Notes under the pieces: generated by a model | Told to the model about the DNA's origin: nothing | Databases searched by the model: none | The model's input: the letters and a program-made list of their open reading frames with translations, nothing else | In this document: positions 50,706 through 63,113 of the stretch, piece by piece | How positions within the stretch are numbered: the first letter of the stretch is position 1 | Layout of the letters: every line of letters starts with the position of its first letter | Origin: Phytoseiulus persimilis | Lineage: Eukaryota > Arthropoda > Arachnida > Mesostigmata > Phytoseiidae | Length of the DNA stretch: 64,000 nt | Assembly (NCBI GenBank): GCA_037576195.1 | Contig: CM075101.1 | Coordinates: 27,900,001 to 27,964,000, forward strand | Reading direction: 5' to 3' | Position numbers and translations under genes: made by a program

Positions 50706-51553
50706 GCTCAAGATAAGAGCGTGGGTGGAATACGAGCAGAGAATAAAGCTAAAAAAGCGAAGCATGAGGTACGAAGGCATGAGGAACGTTCCGCCCCCAG
50801 AAGCGTCAGCAGAACGCGGCTCTACAGAGCCGATAGCCTATATGCCTCGGAGTCTCCACAAATAGAGACTACGTAGTCGGAGCGGGGACTCGAGCCGGGT
50901 CAACTACTGGGAAACGAAGTATCGAAATAGATCACCTGTTGCATTGTAGCTATCGTTTAATGGACTTACACTCACATTCACAATTAAGAGGGTAATTTAC
51001 ACTCGTAGGTGATACTACGGATGGAACTCATATTATTCTTGCGGTGATCGATTTCACTCGGCGAGCTCGACCATTACTGAAGGTTCGTTAGGGAACTCGC
51101 GGCGGAACCGATCGCTTCGTGCAGATTCATCTCCGACAAAACGTTGACTGGCGCTCTTTTCTTCCATACCATCGTGAATATCCGTGGTCCGTAGAACGAC
51201 TCTGTTATCTGGTTGAATACTCGAATCGAAGGAATCATGTTGAGCAGGGAGCACGATTTTTTCACAAAAACAAGACCCAATTCCGAGCCCGTATAGCACG
51301 GGATGCCTCGAGGACGAGGTCCTCGCGATCCGCTAATGAGAGCACCGCAGTCGTTCTCAAACACACATTTTTATATACAGCTTCAGAACAGTTTACGTTT
51401 CCTCCCATTTGAGGGTTGCAAAATACGGGTTGACTGCCTGTCGTTCGAATTCATGATGCTCTGCAAAGGTTCAAAAACAGGTTTTAGGCGTCGTGATCGC
51501 AACCGAATCGGGCCGAGTCGAATCGACAAATCGGAGGGGCATCGAATCCTCAG
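50706..51553. other. Region between LINE copy and PRC1 3' end; no gene seen
   Basis: Holds the 3' flank of the minus-strand PRC1 gene. No clear AATAAA was found close to the stop. The segment around 50878-50905 (minus strand ggctcgagtccccgctccga) looks like a tRNA B-box but has no cloverleaf, so it could be a SINE remnant or chance. Confidence 0.35.
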
Positions 51554-53685
51554 CTATGAATCATAGATAGGCCGACCTCGATTGGAACCCACCTCAAAAT
51601 CGCCATACGATGTCGATCTCCTTAGTCCTGTTTTCATCGTCGATAACTTTGTCTTGGAAGTACTGTTCGGGCTCTTCATTGTCATCTGGCGAGTGTAAAC
51701 CTTCCCGACAGTGCCGGGAGCCTTCCGGCCCGACGGGGTCCGCAAGCTGCTCGCCTTTGGTTTGATCTCCGTATAAGTTCCTGCCCGCTTCAGCAAGCCG
51801 GGTCTCGAGGACGACGGCTGATGGAGCTTATTTGTGGTCGCAGGCGTCGCTAGAGGTGTTCTAGCCGTTTTCAGGGGGGTGAAGGACGTGGTGTTGTTGT
51901 GGCGCAACTTCTTCTCTTCCAGGACACTGATCTCGTCACGAATGGGTTTCCCGTCAATACTGACAGGGCCGTGCTCCGGTTCGTAGGCGTCCAAGAACTT
52001 CACAATTTGTTTCATGACCAGCGGCAGATTCTTGTTCACGCGTTCTCGCTTCTTCGTTTCGAGCAAGAGTGCGCCTCCCCGGTTCTTGTACCTGTTCGGG
52101 TCCTTTTGTGCTTCCTCGAGCTCGTGGAGCATGTCCATCAGTTGCGACTTTTCGTCCAGAAGCTTGAATAGAGGGCCTAGTTTGGAATGTCTGTCCTTCA
52201 GACTCGCAATAAGAGCCTCATAGGCTGTTATCAGTTCCTCGCTAGGTTCACCGGGAATAGGTTCAAACGTTTCTCCGGATCGCAAAGCTTTGATCCAGTC
52301 GACGGCTTCTTCTTTGAGGCGCTCGACGAACCGCCCCATGTTAGCTCTCTTGAGTTCTTCGTACTCCTCAACCAGTTCTTCGAGCCTGAATTTCACGATA
52401 AAACTTCATTATACGAGTGGTGCAGCAGATGGGAAGACCAAATAACATAGCACAGTGAGGAGCTTACCGTCGGACGGACTGATATGTTTTGGTGTTCGCA
52501 TCAGCGAGGAGTTCGTCCCTCTCAACTTGAGTGACTTCTAGACGATCAAAAAGCTTCACTAAAGAGTCCTTCAAAGCATCATACCGCGCCTGGAGCCTTT
52601 TCTCTTCAATTTCCAGCTGCGACAGAGGAAAAATCGGCTTAGAGTCTCGATGATTCAAATTGTGATGCCATCCTAGTGATCATCGCCAAGGTGCATATAC
52701 GGGTTTCCCCGGGTTGCACTGTATTCGAAGTTACCTCTTTCAAGGTATCTGCGGCCAGCTTGAGATTAGCCTGTGTCAAGTTCCACTGATCGGCGGGGGT
52801 GCACAAAATCCGATCCTCAACCTCCTCATGGGGTATCTTCCCCATCGAGTCCATTATGCGCATAGCAGCGTCCAAGATGGGGCGAAGTTTATCGAGCCGA
52901 GTACGTTTCTCTTCGCGAGCCATCGTTACGTGTGTCTGGAGTTCTTGGAGCTCACGCTCACTCGGTATGACTTTGTTACTGGGCAACTCGAAAGCCTTGA
53001 GGTCGCCCATCGTAGCGATGATGGTCCTCTGCGCACTCAACAAACTCTCGAGCTGACCCACTCTGGCAACTCTGATTTCATCCATTTTCGTGGATGTGAC
53101 ATCAACCCAGTCCAGCTGCTGTTGGAGATTAAGATTCTCCGGCTTCGTTGGGCTATCGATCTCTAACTGCCGAGAAAGCTCCTGAAGATCCTTCAGCGCT
53201 GTTTGCACCCGTTCCCGTTTCGCTTCAAGCTCCTGCAGCTCATCATCGATGATCGTGCTCCACCTGGAAGATGACAGAGTTTGTTCAGTGAAAAACGCTT
53301 TCGCAGGATGTAACATGCATCAGAACGGTTGTGTGCTCGTTCAAGGACTAGGCGAACCGTTCAGCTCACATGAAACAGAGGCACATCTGCACTCTCACAA
53401 ATACCGAAGCATCACTCACCTCTCTTGGAACCACACGAATAACTTATGCATGCGACTGTCAAGTTTACTCTGTTCGATTCCGCAGTCTTCCCATATATCC
53501 TGCAGGCGGAGGATGTTCTCCGCACAGGAGTCCACATATTGCGTGAACCTGGGCGATAAACATGATTAGTACACGACATTTTCTTCGATAAAAACTGATA
53601 GATTCTCCGCACAGTTGGACGTTAATGAATATGGACATAGCCGCTCTTTGAATTCTCGCCATGAATCAAGGTGGTCCATACTCAT
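51554..53685 (-). CDS. PRC1: PRC1/Ase1/MAP65 family microtubule-bundling protein, five exons
   Basis: Antiparallel-microtubule crosslinker of the anaphase spindle midzone and cytokinesis, about 567 residues. Minus-strand exons: 53621-53685 (provisional), 53420-53548, 52735-53263, 52468-52616 and 51554-52385; all phases agree. Residues about 22-260 are heptad-rich coiled coil (dimerisation/rod), starting with a conserved IWEDCGIEQSKL stretch. The spectrin-like microtubule-binding core contains the family signature NRGGALLLETKKRERVNKNLP (shown in part by its start NRGGALLLE). The last ~130 residues are basic and Ser/Thr-Pro rich (SFTPL, ARTPL, LRTPS, MKSPN), suiting Cdk/Plk control and tail binding to microtubules. 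The first exon has a weak donor (gtccaa), so the N-terminal 21 residues (MSMDHLDSWREF...) are less certain; the rest is firm. Confidence 0.92.
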
Positions 53686-54746
53686 GGCAGAGGAATCCTG
53701 AACCCGAGAAGAGGCAATAATTATTGAGCTCAGAGGAAGAAGATTGAATTATATTCAAGATTATGGATCCTAATCTTCCCTATTCTGCTCTTTTGAGACC
53801 CGAGAGCACGAAGATGGAAATAACCACACTTTTCAGGGGGAATTTCGTCGGAGGGAAGTTTCATGTTGTCAAACGGCGTCCCGCTCGACCGTTGTCAACG
53901 GTTGACAACCGTCGGACGTTCCCAATTTCCCTTAAAATGGAAGATTCAGGCCGGAGCGACTCACGTGTCTCGGTACTTGAGCGGCACAAGATCAAGTTTC
54001 GACAGCATTATTCCGAAAATTTGAGCACAAAGAAATCACACAAACGATTTCATTAGGTTTCACTGTGAACACGCGACTTGCGTACTGCTTTGCCTCTTTC
54101 GGGCTGTTTCAACGGCTGGAGATTTAAATATGTCCAGAAAGCCGCTCGCCGAATCGGGGGTGAGCCCTCCGTTGAATCCTCTTCGACTGGAGTTCTCAGA
54201 CCCTGTTAGCCTGCACCGAAGGTGGCGAAGGTGGCGAGTAAGCGAGTTATGAGTTTCAAAAAAGCAGGACAGAGCTACGAACGGATGAACATTGTTATTT
54301 TTCTCAGAAAATCACCAGGTGGAGAGGAGGCTGGCCGCCAAAGTGGCGGGCTCAGACAGTTGCTCTCAACCCCGGGCACCTCTGCGGGCGAAGTCTCAGG
54401 ATATTTTCGAGAGCTATGGGTCCGAACTCGGCCTGAGAATCGAGAGACCCCGCTCTGATATGCGCTGTGGCTGATTCAGTGATCAATTCGGAGAGGCTCC
54501 GCAATATTTCGTGTTTGAGCCGCTTGCGGGGGCACTGGATGCTGGGCGTACAAATATCGCGCGAACGAGCGACTCTTCTGTTTCTTCACGCTACCACGAT
54601 CTGCAGCGATGGCCACTGTCATAGTAACGTCTCAATTAACCGATCCGCCCGAAGCAATAGGATAAACCGAATGTTTTCCGAGGAGTTGTTTCCTCCGGAG
54701 TAGCCACTGACTACGAAAATAAGTGATGTTTCCGATTGGGGAAGCA
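53686..54746. other. PRC1 upstream / IFT46 downstream spacer
   Basis: About 1 kb between the PRC1 start and the IFT46 poly(A) signal, both on the minus strand. It should contain the PRC1 promoter, but I see no TATA box or other motif that I would name. Open frames here carry no domain. Confidence 0.4.
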
Positions 54747-54752
54747 TTTATT
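54747..54752 (-). promoter_or_regulatory. Poly(A) signal of IFT46
   Basis: TTTATT on the plus strand, AATAAA on the minus strand, about 170 bases after the IFT46 stop codon. Confidence 0.6.
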
Positions 54753-54924
54753 GAAAACAAGACGCTCCACGATGCGATCCGTGGCGGGGCAATCTAGCCC
54801 CACCAGCAGATTTTGAGACTCGGGTAGAGCGTTCTGAATCTTCACAGAGGTCTTGCAGCTAATCAGACCCCCGGAGTTCTCGAACCGGGCCTTCGACGTC
54901 TATTAGTGCCTCCAAACTGCGATA

Positions 54925-56831
54925 TCAGAGCACCAAGCGATCCGAAGGGTCCATAGTCAGCGCCTTCAATGCGTTGTCGATGCGGTTGTCCATAGCGAGA
55001 GCACGAAAATGCTGGAATCAAAGAAATAGAGCGGAAAGTTCATACATCGCTCCCAGAAATATTTCAACAATGTGGAACAATCGAGCTAGAACATGCTCCA
55101 TGAAAACTCTCCCGACTCACCTGACTATTCTTGAACTCGTAGTAGAGAGTAAACAGCACATGGAGTGAGTGGAGCTTGTTCTTGTACACAGGTATGTCCA
55201 GGATGGCTAGGAAAGAAATGACTCATTTATTCTAGAGATGACAGCGAACGACTTGTCGACCGATTATTCGGCATTCACACTTTCCCTTGGCAGTCGATTC
55301 TGCAAAAGACTCAATCATGTTTGACGTCGGATAAATGATGCTTGTGGCATGACTTCGGCAGCCGGAGCTCACCCATGATGATATTGACGTATTCCTCCAG
55401 AGAGCAGTTCAGCTTAGCCGAGGGCAATGAGAGTGTTTTTAGAGCTTCTTCAACGTCAGGTGGCCACTCCTGCATCAGAGACTCGACGTCCGGCATTGGA
55501 CGGGAATAATGGACTGTAGGAGTTGGCCGGCTCTGGTGAAGTTTTTCGATAGAGGCCACCCATTCTTCAATTTGTTTCGGGTGTTCGTGCGCGTCTTCCA
55601 GACATTTCACCAACAACGCTTCAAATCGGGAATAGAGTTATTGGAGAGACGGAACTAAACGGACCGGTATTCCAGTCTGTCACTTCCAATGATCTATTCA
55701 CGGGGACCGGAACGCAGACTGAGAGGCGTTGTGCCGGCGCAGTTTAGGACGATGCAAACCTGCAGTTTTAGCGGATGACTGTTTTGTGGTTGCTCTGAGC
55801 TGCATGTTGAGAACAGTAGGATCGCTTTGCTTCGCACAAGGTTCATCCAACACTTTGAGTCCGAGGAAATCATCGTTCTTGTCGGGCGGCGGGATCTGTA
55901 GTTCACATAATGTTTCAGCGTAATTTTCCCGATTCTCGGATTATATCGGTCGTGCTCGAGCATCGAAGTTGAATGCTGCAAAACAACATCTGCCGGCTGC
56001 TGAGCAATGAGTCGGATGTAAAACCGCTTAGAGGTTTGCAGTGAGAATGTATACAATCTTCGCAAGACCGAAGCCACAGCATAGATATAGCACTCGGTCT
56101 TTGCGGTCACTGGTCTGAGACGTTTCCGCTACAACAGACGCAGTGACGGACGCCGTGAAGATATCTCTTCGGCCTCGGAGGCTTAGAAGCCCGTGAGAAG
56201 GTCCCGCAATCGTTTACTATTCTGATGGTGTTACTCACCTTGATGAAAGCGTCGATGTCCCCGACGGCTGGGATGAGGTCCGGTATGAACGGTCTAAGTT
56301 TGTTATCAAGCTCGATCGTCTGCGGTGTGTAGCTGGAATGGGGGCCAACCTTAATACTTGTCAGGATCGATCAGAGTTCCCTTTGAAGCCGTCCAACGAT
56401 TGGGAGATCATACGCCTCGCTTCACGGAGTTCATCCGACCCCTCGCAAAAAAGTCGGTGGAGTACCTGTTGATGAGCTTGAAGAGAGTTTTCAACTCAGC
56501 GGAAACAGCCAAATTCTCGTAGTCTTTATGATTGTACGCGTCGGGAAGCGGCACATCTTTGTCCTGACCATCTTCTTCGTTCTCATTGTTGTCCAACGAA
56601 GTCTGCATCGGCGGCTGCTTGAAAAACTCTGCCGAAGATTTAGCAATCTTGAATGTGTACAGCAGTCTGATGCGTGAAATGGGCCGCGCCGGAGTTCCAA
56701 CGACGTCGCGAGGTGCTAGAGCTCCCCGAGGCCCACCTGTCAACTCTTGACGGTCTGAACAAATGGGGCGGAGCCTCGGACTTATGTTCTGATCGATACC
56801 TATGTCGTAGGAACTCACTTGCGAAAGACAT
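54925..56831 (-). CDS. IFT46: Intraflagellar transport protein 46, complete, seven exons
   Basis: Core subunit of the IFT-B complex that carries cargo into cilia; in an arthropod this means sensory-neuron cilia. About 274 residues from exons 56819-56831, 56466-56628, 56239-56332, 55760-55895, 55373-55618, 55121-55206 and 54925-55011, all in phase. Conserved blocks in order: NHKDYENLAVSAELKTLF; then SYTPQTIELDNKLRPFIPDL and IPAVGDIDAFIK; LGLKVLDEPCAKQSDPTVL; VHYSRPMPDVESLMQEWP; and LDIPVYKNKLHSLHVLF ending in EFKNSQHFRALA. The N-terminus is acidic (NNENEEDGQDKD), as is usual. The first coding exon is only 13 nt (ATG TCT TTC GCA A); its donor gtgagt is strong, but the acceptor at 56629-56630 is chosen for phase and is the least certain point. 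The exon 4 donor (gtttgc) is weak. Identity is certain. Confidence 0.94.
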
Positions 56832-58372
56832 TTCGGCTTTTGGCTTGTGCCGTGTTTCGAACTGCTGTTTCCATGGTCACGGCATACACAGTGAACTCCG
56901 TGTGCAGCCCCCTCCCACAGTCACTCTGTCGCACAGATGATCTATTTACCGCCCAATGGATCAAGCTCATTCACTTTCCGTCAGATAGCTGAGACGTCAT
57001 TGCGATTGGCACAAGTCTTGCTGTGGCCATATCAGAACTCCATTTTACGGGCTTCTTTCTCTTCGAGGGAATGCTGCGACGAAGCTCCTAGGCCAGGGCC
57101 GATCAACCTGTATTACCGGAACTTCACACAAGGGGCCATAGAAGCATTTTGCGGATGACCGGGGGAAGCCGGTGCTAAAAAACCGGGTGAATCGACTTCT
57201 GTGGAAACACAGATCGGAGCTCTTCTCGGTCATTGGAAGTGAACCGCTAGCAGAACGTGGGAGAGTTCTTGTATATCTTCCTCTCAATTTTCCAGTTCTT
57301 CAAGAAAGTCAATTGTCTGCCGATTCTCACGCGGCGGTGTCGAGTTGAGCGTGGAGCGCTGCTTTCACATATCTCGCTTCCGCGGACGTTAGTTCCCGCC
57401 GCTGTTTTGCTCCGATGGAAACTTCACGCCAGAAGCGGGCATTCCGAAGTTCCCGAGCGCTTATTCAAAACTGGGAACGGGGGATTCAACCTCTTGGGCT
57501 GGGGGCGAATCCTCTGCTATCTTGCAGAGTTTTCATATCCTATTTCTGTGCAACGGACACTCCGAATCACTAATGAGAACCGACGAAACGTAGGCAGTCC
57601 GTGTGATGAGCGAGGGAACTTCAGAACGTTCGCGGCGAATAGAGCCGAGCAAATCTGTTTATTTCCGTCCTGTTCCTGGGCTCCGGGTCCTCCACCTCAG
57701 TCGAGGCCTCAAAATCATTCGGGTCGGCCATAAGAAAGAAAAAAGCTCGAGTCGCGGGCGAAGTTCGCTCGAATATTGGTCGGCTGAGGGCGCTCTGATG
57801 ATGCCCTCACGAGGTGTTCTCTCGCTCCTCAGCTTGGACCTTCTCCACGGAGGAGGACGACGACAACGGCAGTCGACTCGATGTTTACATTCCTCGATCT
57901 GTTCGCACCGTTACACTGATTCCGTTCTGCACCTTTAGGTAGCCAAACAAGGCACAGCGACACATTTATTTCGAATCATTGGTCCTCACCTAACAAGTTC
58001 ATTGGGAGAGTCTCATATACGTCCGATCGAAAAGAAATGCAGCCCGTGAAATCGCTTCCAGAAATGAGAATTTTCGATCATGGAGGTAAGTTCTGGCGTT
58101 CGTTTCTGTAATTCGGATTGGGTCTACGAGCTCAAATCGAGCTCTTATCAGCGTAATTTGACTGATGTTGTCAGAGCGTGGAGCCAGCAGAGCTGCTTAC
58201 CCCGCTCCACAGGTATCTACCTTCAGGCTATCAGGAATGCCATCCAAGGTTTCATTACCGAACTGGTCTCATATTACTCACGGTGTGCACACTAGACAAG
58301 GCTGAGTTGTCTAGGTCTGAAGCTTACCATCTCGAGTGGATGACTTCCTTCATGAATTCTTCCTCAGGCACT
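56832..58372. other. Divergent promoter region between IFT46 and the InaF-motif gene
   Basis: About 1.5 kb from which IFT46 (minus) and the InaF-motif gene (plus) are transcribed away from each other. A strong donor-like site (ATGGAG/gtaagt, 58080-58091) could end a 5' exon of the InaF gene, and acceptors ttgtcag (to 58174) and ttcctcag (to 58367) precede the coding exon. No RFX-type X-box was confidently recognised near IFT46. Confidence 0.4.
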
Positions 58373-59269
58373 ATGGCAGGTGTCTACCCATCGGAAAACA
58401 AGTTCGCTGCACAACATAAGAAACTGGTTCGAATGCTCACAGTGGTGGGCTATCTCCTCTGCGTATCCCTCGCCGCCATTCTCCTATCGCTGTATTATCT
58501 GTTCCTCTGGAACCCTGACATGAACAAAGAGCTTCCCGAAATCCAATCAAGGTTCACTAAGGAACTGTGCAGCACATCATCTCAGATTACTCAACGTTTG
58601 GTCCAAAAAAACCCATCTCCGTCTCCAGCACCTCGCGTTGATGTTAGCAACAGTCCGATTTTCATCATTTCTCCCTCGAACTCAAAAGGTGAGCTTGAGA
58701 CCGCAGAGAAAAAACTTGGTCCAACGAAAAATTCTCCTTTTTTGTTCCCCGAACTCATATCGGCTCCAAGGATATTAGTTCGATGTCGAGATACAATCCA
58801 GGACCAAGCACACGCGGAACGGGTGCCCGCGGAACGAGAGGAAAGTCATCGTCATCGGCTCGGAAGAATCAGGAACCTCCCTGAGATATTCTCTCCTGTT
58901 TCCATTCCAGGGAAACCACTCGGTCAGACCGCATATCAAGACAGTTCGGAACCCGGAAACCGGAGAGCCTTTGTTCCGTATCCTGCAACCGTTGCTCGTG
59001 ACATAATATCTCGCGCGATATCGAACCTGCCTCCAGATCGAGGCTCACTAGACGTTTCCCTGAATCCAGTGGCCCACGACATCAACGCCGATATTCAAAC
59101 GCTTTCATCTGGTTCCTCAGATCCCCAGCTCACACCCAGCTCCACCGAAAGCCTCTACGATGACTCGAAACGTTCCTCAAGCGTCAGTCAAGAAAACAGT
59201 CAAGAGGTTCTAACGTATCAGGACAGCAGCGCGTTGAATAGCAGTAACGTTACCAGTTCGGAATACTGA
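58373..59269 (+). CDS. InaF-motif single-pass membrane protein
   Basis: A 298-residue protein from the Met at 58373, just after a good acceptor (ttcttcctcag, ending 58367). Residues about 11-47 match the InaF motif: basic KFAAQHKKLVRM followed by a single membrane segment with GYLLCVSLAAILLSLYYLF and W-N-P. In Drosophila, InaF proteins are needed for TRP channel function, and the family is called TRP-interacting helix. The remaining ~250 residues are hydrophilic, Ser/Pro-rich and apparently disordered, much longer than the short tails of vertebrate INAFM proteins. The frame is open upstream to 58175 without a stop; splicing a 5' exon ending ATGGAG (58080-58085) to the acceptor at 58174 would give a longer N-terminus in the same frame. 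I prefer the shorter form because InaF motifs usually lie near the N-terminus. Confidence 0.78.
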   Translation: MAGVYPSENKFAAQHKKLVRMLTVVGYLLCVSLAAILLSLYYLFLWNPDMNKELPEIQSRFTKELCSTSSQITQRLVQKNPSPSPAPRVDVSNSPIFIISPSNSKGELETAEKKLGPTKNSPFLFPELISAPRILVRCRDTIQDQAHAERVPAEREESHRHRLGRIRNLPEIFSPVSIPGKPLGQTAYQDSSEPGNRRAFVPYPATVARDIISRAISNLPPDRGSLDVSLNPVAHDINADIQTLSSGSSDPQLTPSSTESLYDDSKRSSSVSQENSQEVLTYQDSSALNSSNVTSSEY

Positions 59270-61584
59270 ACTAGCACCGTGAAGCCACTTCATTAGGGAA
59301 GCGCATCGATATGGGCTCACTCGAGCTGGTTCGAATACACGCCGATGTTTGCTTCTTCCCGTTCGTGAATCATCTCACATCTGACTCGCTCCCAGAGAGC
59401 AAGTCGTCGCTCCATCAAACTATTTCTCGTTGAATCTTCCCGAGCCACACGTACGTTGAGGTGACGAGCACAAGCTCGGTCTGCTCAGCTCAGGGAGGAC
59501 TCGGATTTCGTTCCAGGCCTGTTCATTTTTGACGCTCGCACTTGAAGATAAGTAGTGGTCCACCGCCACCGCAGTCGTTGACGTCGTCGTCAAGCTACTG
59601 TTTGGCCGCGTGAGCGGGGCGGCAGTAAGCCGGCAGCATGACTGCGTCCGGCGCCCAGTGGCGAGCCCGTTCACTTCCCAGCTTCGGGGAAGTTTCTTCA
59701 ACGATTCCAACCGGTAGCATCCCACAGCATCCGGTGAAATTCGAAAAGACACGATTCTAGACATAGAAACTGTCAAAACTCCCCATGCGTATGTAGATTT
59801 GATTCACTGTTAATCCCTCACTGGATCGTTTTCTAATCTTCGCCAAGAGCGATTGAGCGATGATTTGCTCGTGCCATTGCTCCGCTCGGTTCGTTTCCCG
59901 AATTCTCTCGGCAGATTTTTGTACGTTCGTTGAGATACGAGGCTCTACTTCGGCCTGTTGAGCGTCCGAAGTGTGGAAGTTGGAGGATTGATCTGTCATC
60001 TGCCCAACGTACCGCATGCCTCTCAGGAGCGCAACGCTGCCCTCTGCGGAGGCTGGGACTGCGTTCGCTCCTCGAAGCTGCTGGACGACATTCCTGTTTG
60101 GAGAACGATTCAACTGATCGATCATTCTCACAGGAATCATCCTCTGAGCCTGCGGACAATACATCAAATTGAATTGACCGGATGACTCCGATCCAGAGGC
60201 AGCCAGTGATGCTAGATCGTTGTGCTATTTTGAGGCGACGCGAATGCTGTCTTCCAGAACGTGGGTACCACCGAGTACCAATTTTCTGAATCTCGGACCC
60301 TGAACACCCTGATGAGGAGAAGTCACCACACCGGTTTCCACTGTTAAGCGAGCGATTGTTGTTAAAACCAGTATGGAGAAAGAAAATAAATCGAGCATTG
60401 GTAAGGAACGTTATGGTTGAGAGCTGTCTTCGAACGATAAGTCGGATTTGCCAGTCTATGTTGTTTCGTGTCTATCTGAGTGAGGAGATCTTCCGCTTGG
60501 AATCGCTGCTCGGCTGATATGTCCCCCGATCAGAAAAAACGGAAGACTTTTGGAGTTGAGTAGCGCCCACATGTGGTATCACTATGACGTCAGTCGGTGC
60601 TTCACATTCTACTCGACAGCGTCTCTTTCGATCTTGGCTGAGGATTTGAGGAGGTTCCGAGCGCAACTAACACCTTACGGTAAGTAACAAAAAAAGAACG
60701 GAAGTAGATGAAGTAGCCAGAATGATATTGGTTGCCCCGAAAATATTTCACAACTCATCAGTTCTGAATGCCAGCGCTTTACCCACAGCTCGACAAAATC
60801 TCAGCGAGGAAGAACGTGGAATGGTTTTGGGATGGGTTCACGTTTCGGAACGAGTGTGTTTCTTCGAAGTCTTGAATTTTTGAACGTGTCGTCTAACCCA
60901 CTGTTGAAGAAGGATCTTTTGTGGAGGCAGGGTCTTTTCGAAGCTCGCTGAAAGTGAAATCTAGCCATTGATGCCGGTCTGTCATCAGACGCGGAGCCAG
61001 AAAGCGAATTTCGGATCGTTCGTGCGTCGGAGAATAGCTACTCTTCTTTGGAACGATTGTTCCGGGAAGGTTTGCTGAAACAACACATTCAGAATAGGGA
61101 GAAGAACGCTCAACCCCGAGCGACGTGACGTTCCAGGTTCATACTCCGCGGTCGAAAATCAGGGCATTTCGCTCCACTTGCGTAACCAAATACGCCATGT
61201 GCAGTATACGAGCATAACGTGAATACACACCGCGTACGGGCCAAGAAAGACGGTCGCGAAGCCGAGCGAGCGGCGGTTGGACCAGCCGTTGTTGGCCAGC
61301 TGATAGCGAGTTTGAGTGATTTGCGAACGAATGCAGTTTCATACTGAGCAGAGGGCGCGCCCAGGCGGACAACAAGAGCGTCCAAGAGTCACAATATTTC
61401 CATTGTCCCGATGGGAGCGGTGAAACCTCCAGTCAGATGATCAGATTCATGTCGGTCTGATGAGATATCATTCAGAGGAGCTGACGATACTTCTAGCCCT
61501 TGGCCTTCCAGATCACTGTTGCGCGACTTCTCACTCGATCCGCCGTCACAAAACTTTCTCTGACCTTTTCTTCATCTCCATCGA

Positions 61585-61602
61585 CCCCCCCCCCCCCCCC
61601 CC
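61585..61602 (+). repeat. Homopolymer C(18)
   Basis: Eighteen consecutive C, read directly, within a CT-rich stretch. Confidence 0.9.
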
Positions 61603-63077
61603 ACCCTCGAACTCTCTCATACAGAATCTCTGGAGATTCTATGGAGGCCTGATGTCGACTCATCGCGGTGAGCAGTTGGGGGAGATGTAGATGGATTTGA
61701 CGAGATAGTCCACTGGCTCAATGGCGTAAGCAAAGGTGGAGGGTTGTGAGGGGCGCAACGCGAGATGGGGGTCAAAGACAAGGATCGCCGACTTCCCATC
61801 AAGTGAGGAAGTATGGACACGGGCAAGAGCCATCTGTGGAATCTTTCTGTTTTCCCTCAGGTGGCTAGGGCAGCTTCCAAGCGAGCTCAGAAATTAGAGA
61901 GAATGCGCGTCAAGACGGGTAATGTTCGAACGTGTGATCAGAATTTTGTCCTATAGCGATTTAGACCCTTCCAACAGTTACCTGCATTCTAGCTCCGTTA
62001 GTTAGACCGGTCCGATATCACCTTGTATCGACGTGACAAGGACGTCATCCTGAACGAATATACACAGGTGCACGGCGTAAATCGCTCGCTGCTAAATGGA
62101 AGACCCACGCCCGCGGCATGTGAACTAATCAATGTCTCCGGTTTATCTAGTTTAAAATCCTGTTGGCAGCACTCGACAGACGGAATAAAGCTGGATCGCT
62201 TTTCAATGAATGAAGAACATTAATAAAGCCGGACTTCTTTCGTTATCACATGTATCGGAACAAAAGATTGTCCGCTGATAGATCGCGCGTGTTGCGAACA
62301 GTTCCGCGTGAGCTTAGCCATTAGGAAATTTGAAGATGTGATTCCGAGCGTGAAGTGGCCCAAAGATGCTAAATGGAAGGAATTGAGTTGCGAATCGGAT
62401 CATCACTGAAGCTTTGAATGAACACGACCGCTGATCACCCCAATTATTAAATTACCTCAAGTATCGTCGATGTTCGAGAACCCTCGCTCTGATGAAGCCG
62501 CGATCCACGGCTCTGTTCGATAAGCGCTCTTTTTCTCGACCGGAGTGATCCCACACTCATCAGCGACCTTTGATAAATACACCGTCGATTCGGCTATTGG
62601 AATGTTCCAGACGGTTCTCCATCACTTCAGACCTTTGGCAGGGCAGCGTTCACCAGCTTCCATCGCTAAGATGTCATTTCGTCTGCTCAAGCTCGAGTGA
62701 ATCGTTCATAGGCTTCCGATCCGCGATGACCTAGAACAAAACGATCGATTCCGTCGCTGAACATCTCAGCGCTATGTTTTGTTACCTACTCTCAGGCAGA
62801 CCGCCGGTTTCGGTTCCGTTTCCCGTCCGCTGCACGACTCATCTCGGGCGGGTCTCCGAGAGGTTATTGTGTTCCACTAACATTCTGTCTCCTCTTCTTC
62901 TCCGCTTTTCATTCACCCCAGGTCCACATCGTGTAGAAGGGGCGTATGACGCTCCCCGGGTGTGACATAACAGCTGAGCAGCATTGACGGCGGGACCGTT
63001 AGCTCAGAAGTTTCTTCCGGGTCTTCGTTTTGTTCCAAAGCTGACTTCGTTCCTTGCCCGTCAGCCAGCCGCTCATT

Positions 63078-63113
63078 CGTTCGCTCGCTTGCCTGCACGC
63101 CTGCCTGCCTGCT
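63078..63113 (+). repeat. Degenerate (TCGT/TCGC/CCTG)n period-4 tract
   Basis: Reads ttcgctcgcttgcctgcacg and then cctgcctgcctgctgg; steps of four bases throughout. Confidence 0.7.

Noticed and set aside
50878..50930. Second B-box-like sequence (minus strand ggctcgagtcccc)
   Set aside because: No cloverleaf forms around it; could at most be a SINE remnant.
59757..60167. 136-codon minus-strand frame preceded by an acceptor-like site
   Set aside because: No usable donor before its stop and no recognised homology; not enough to call a gene.
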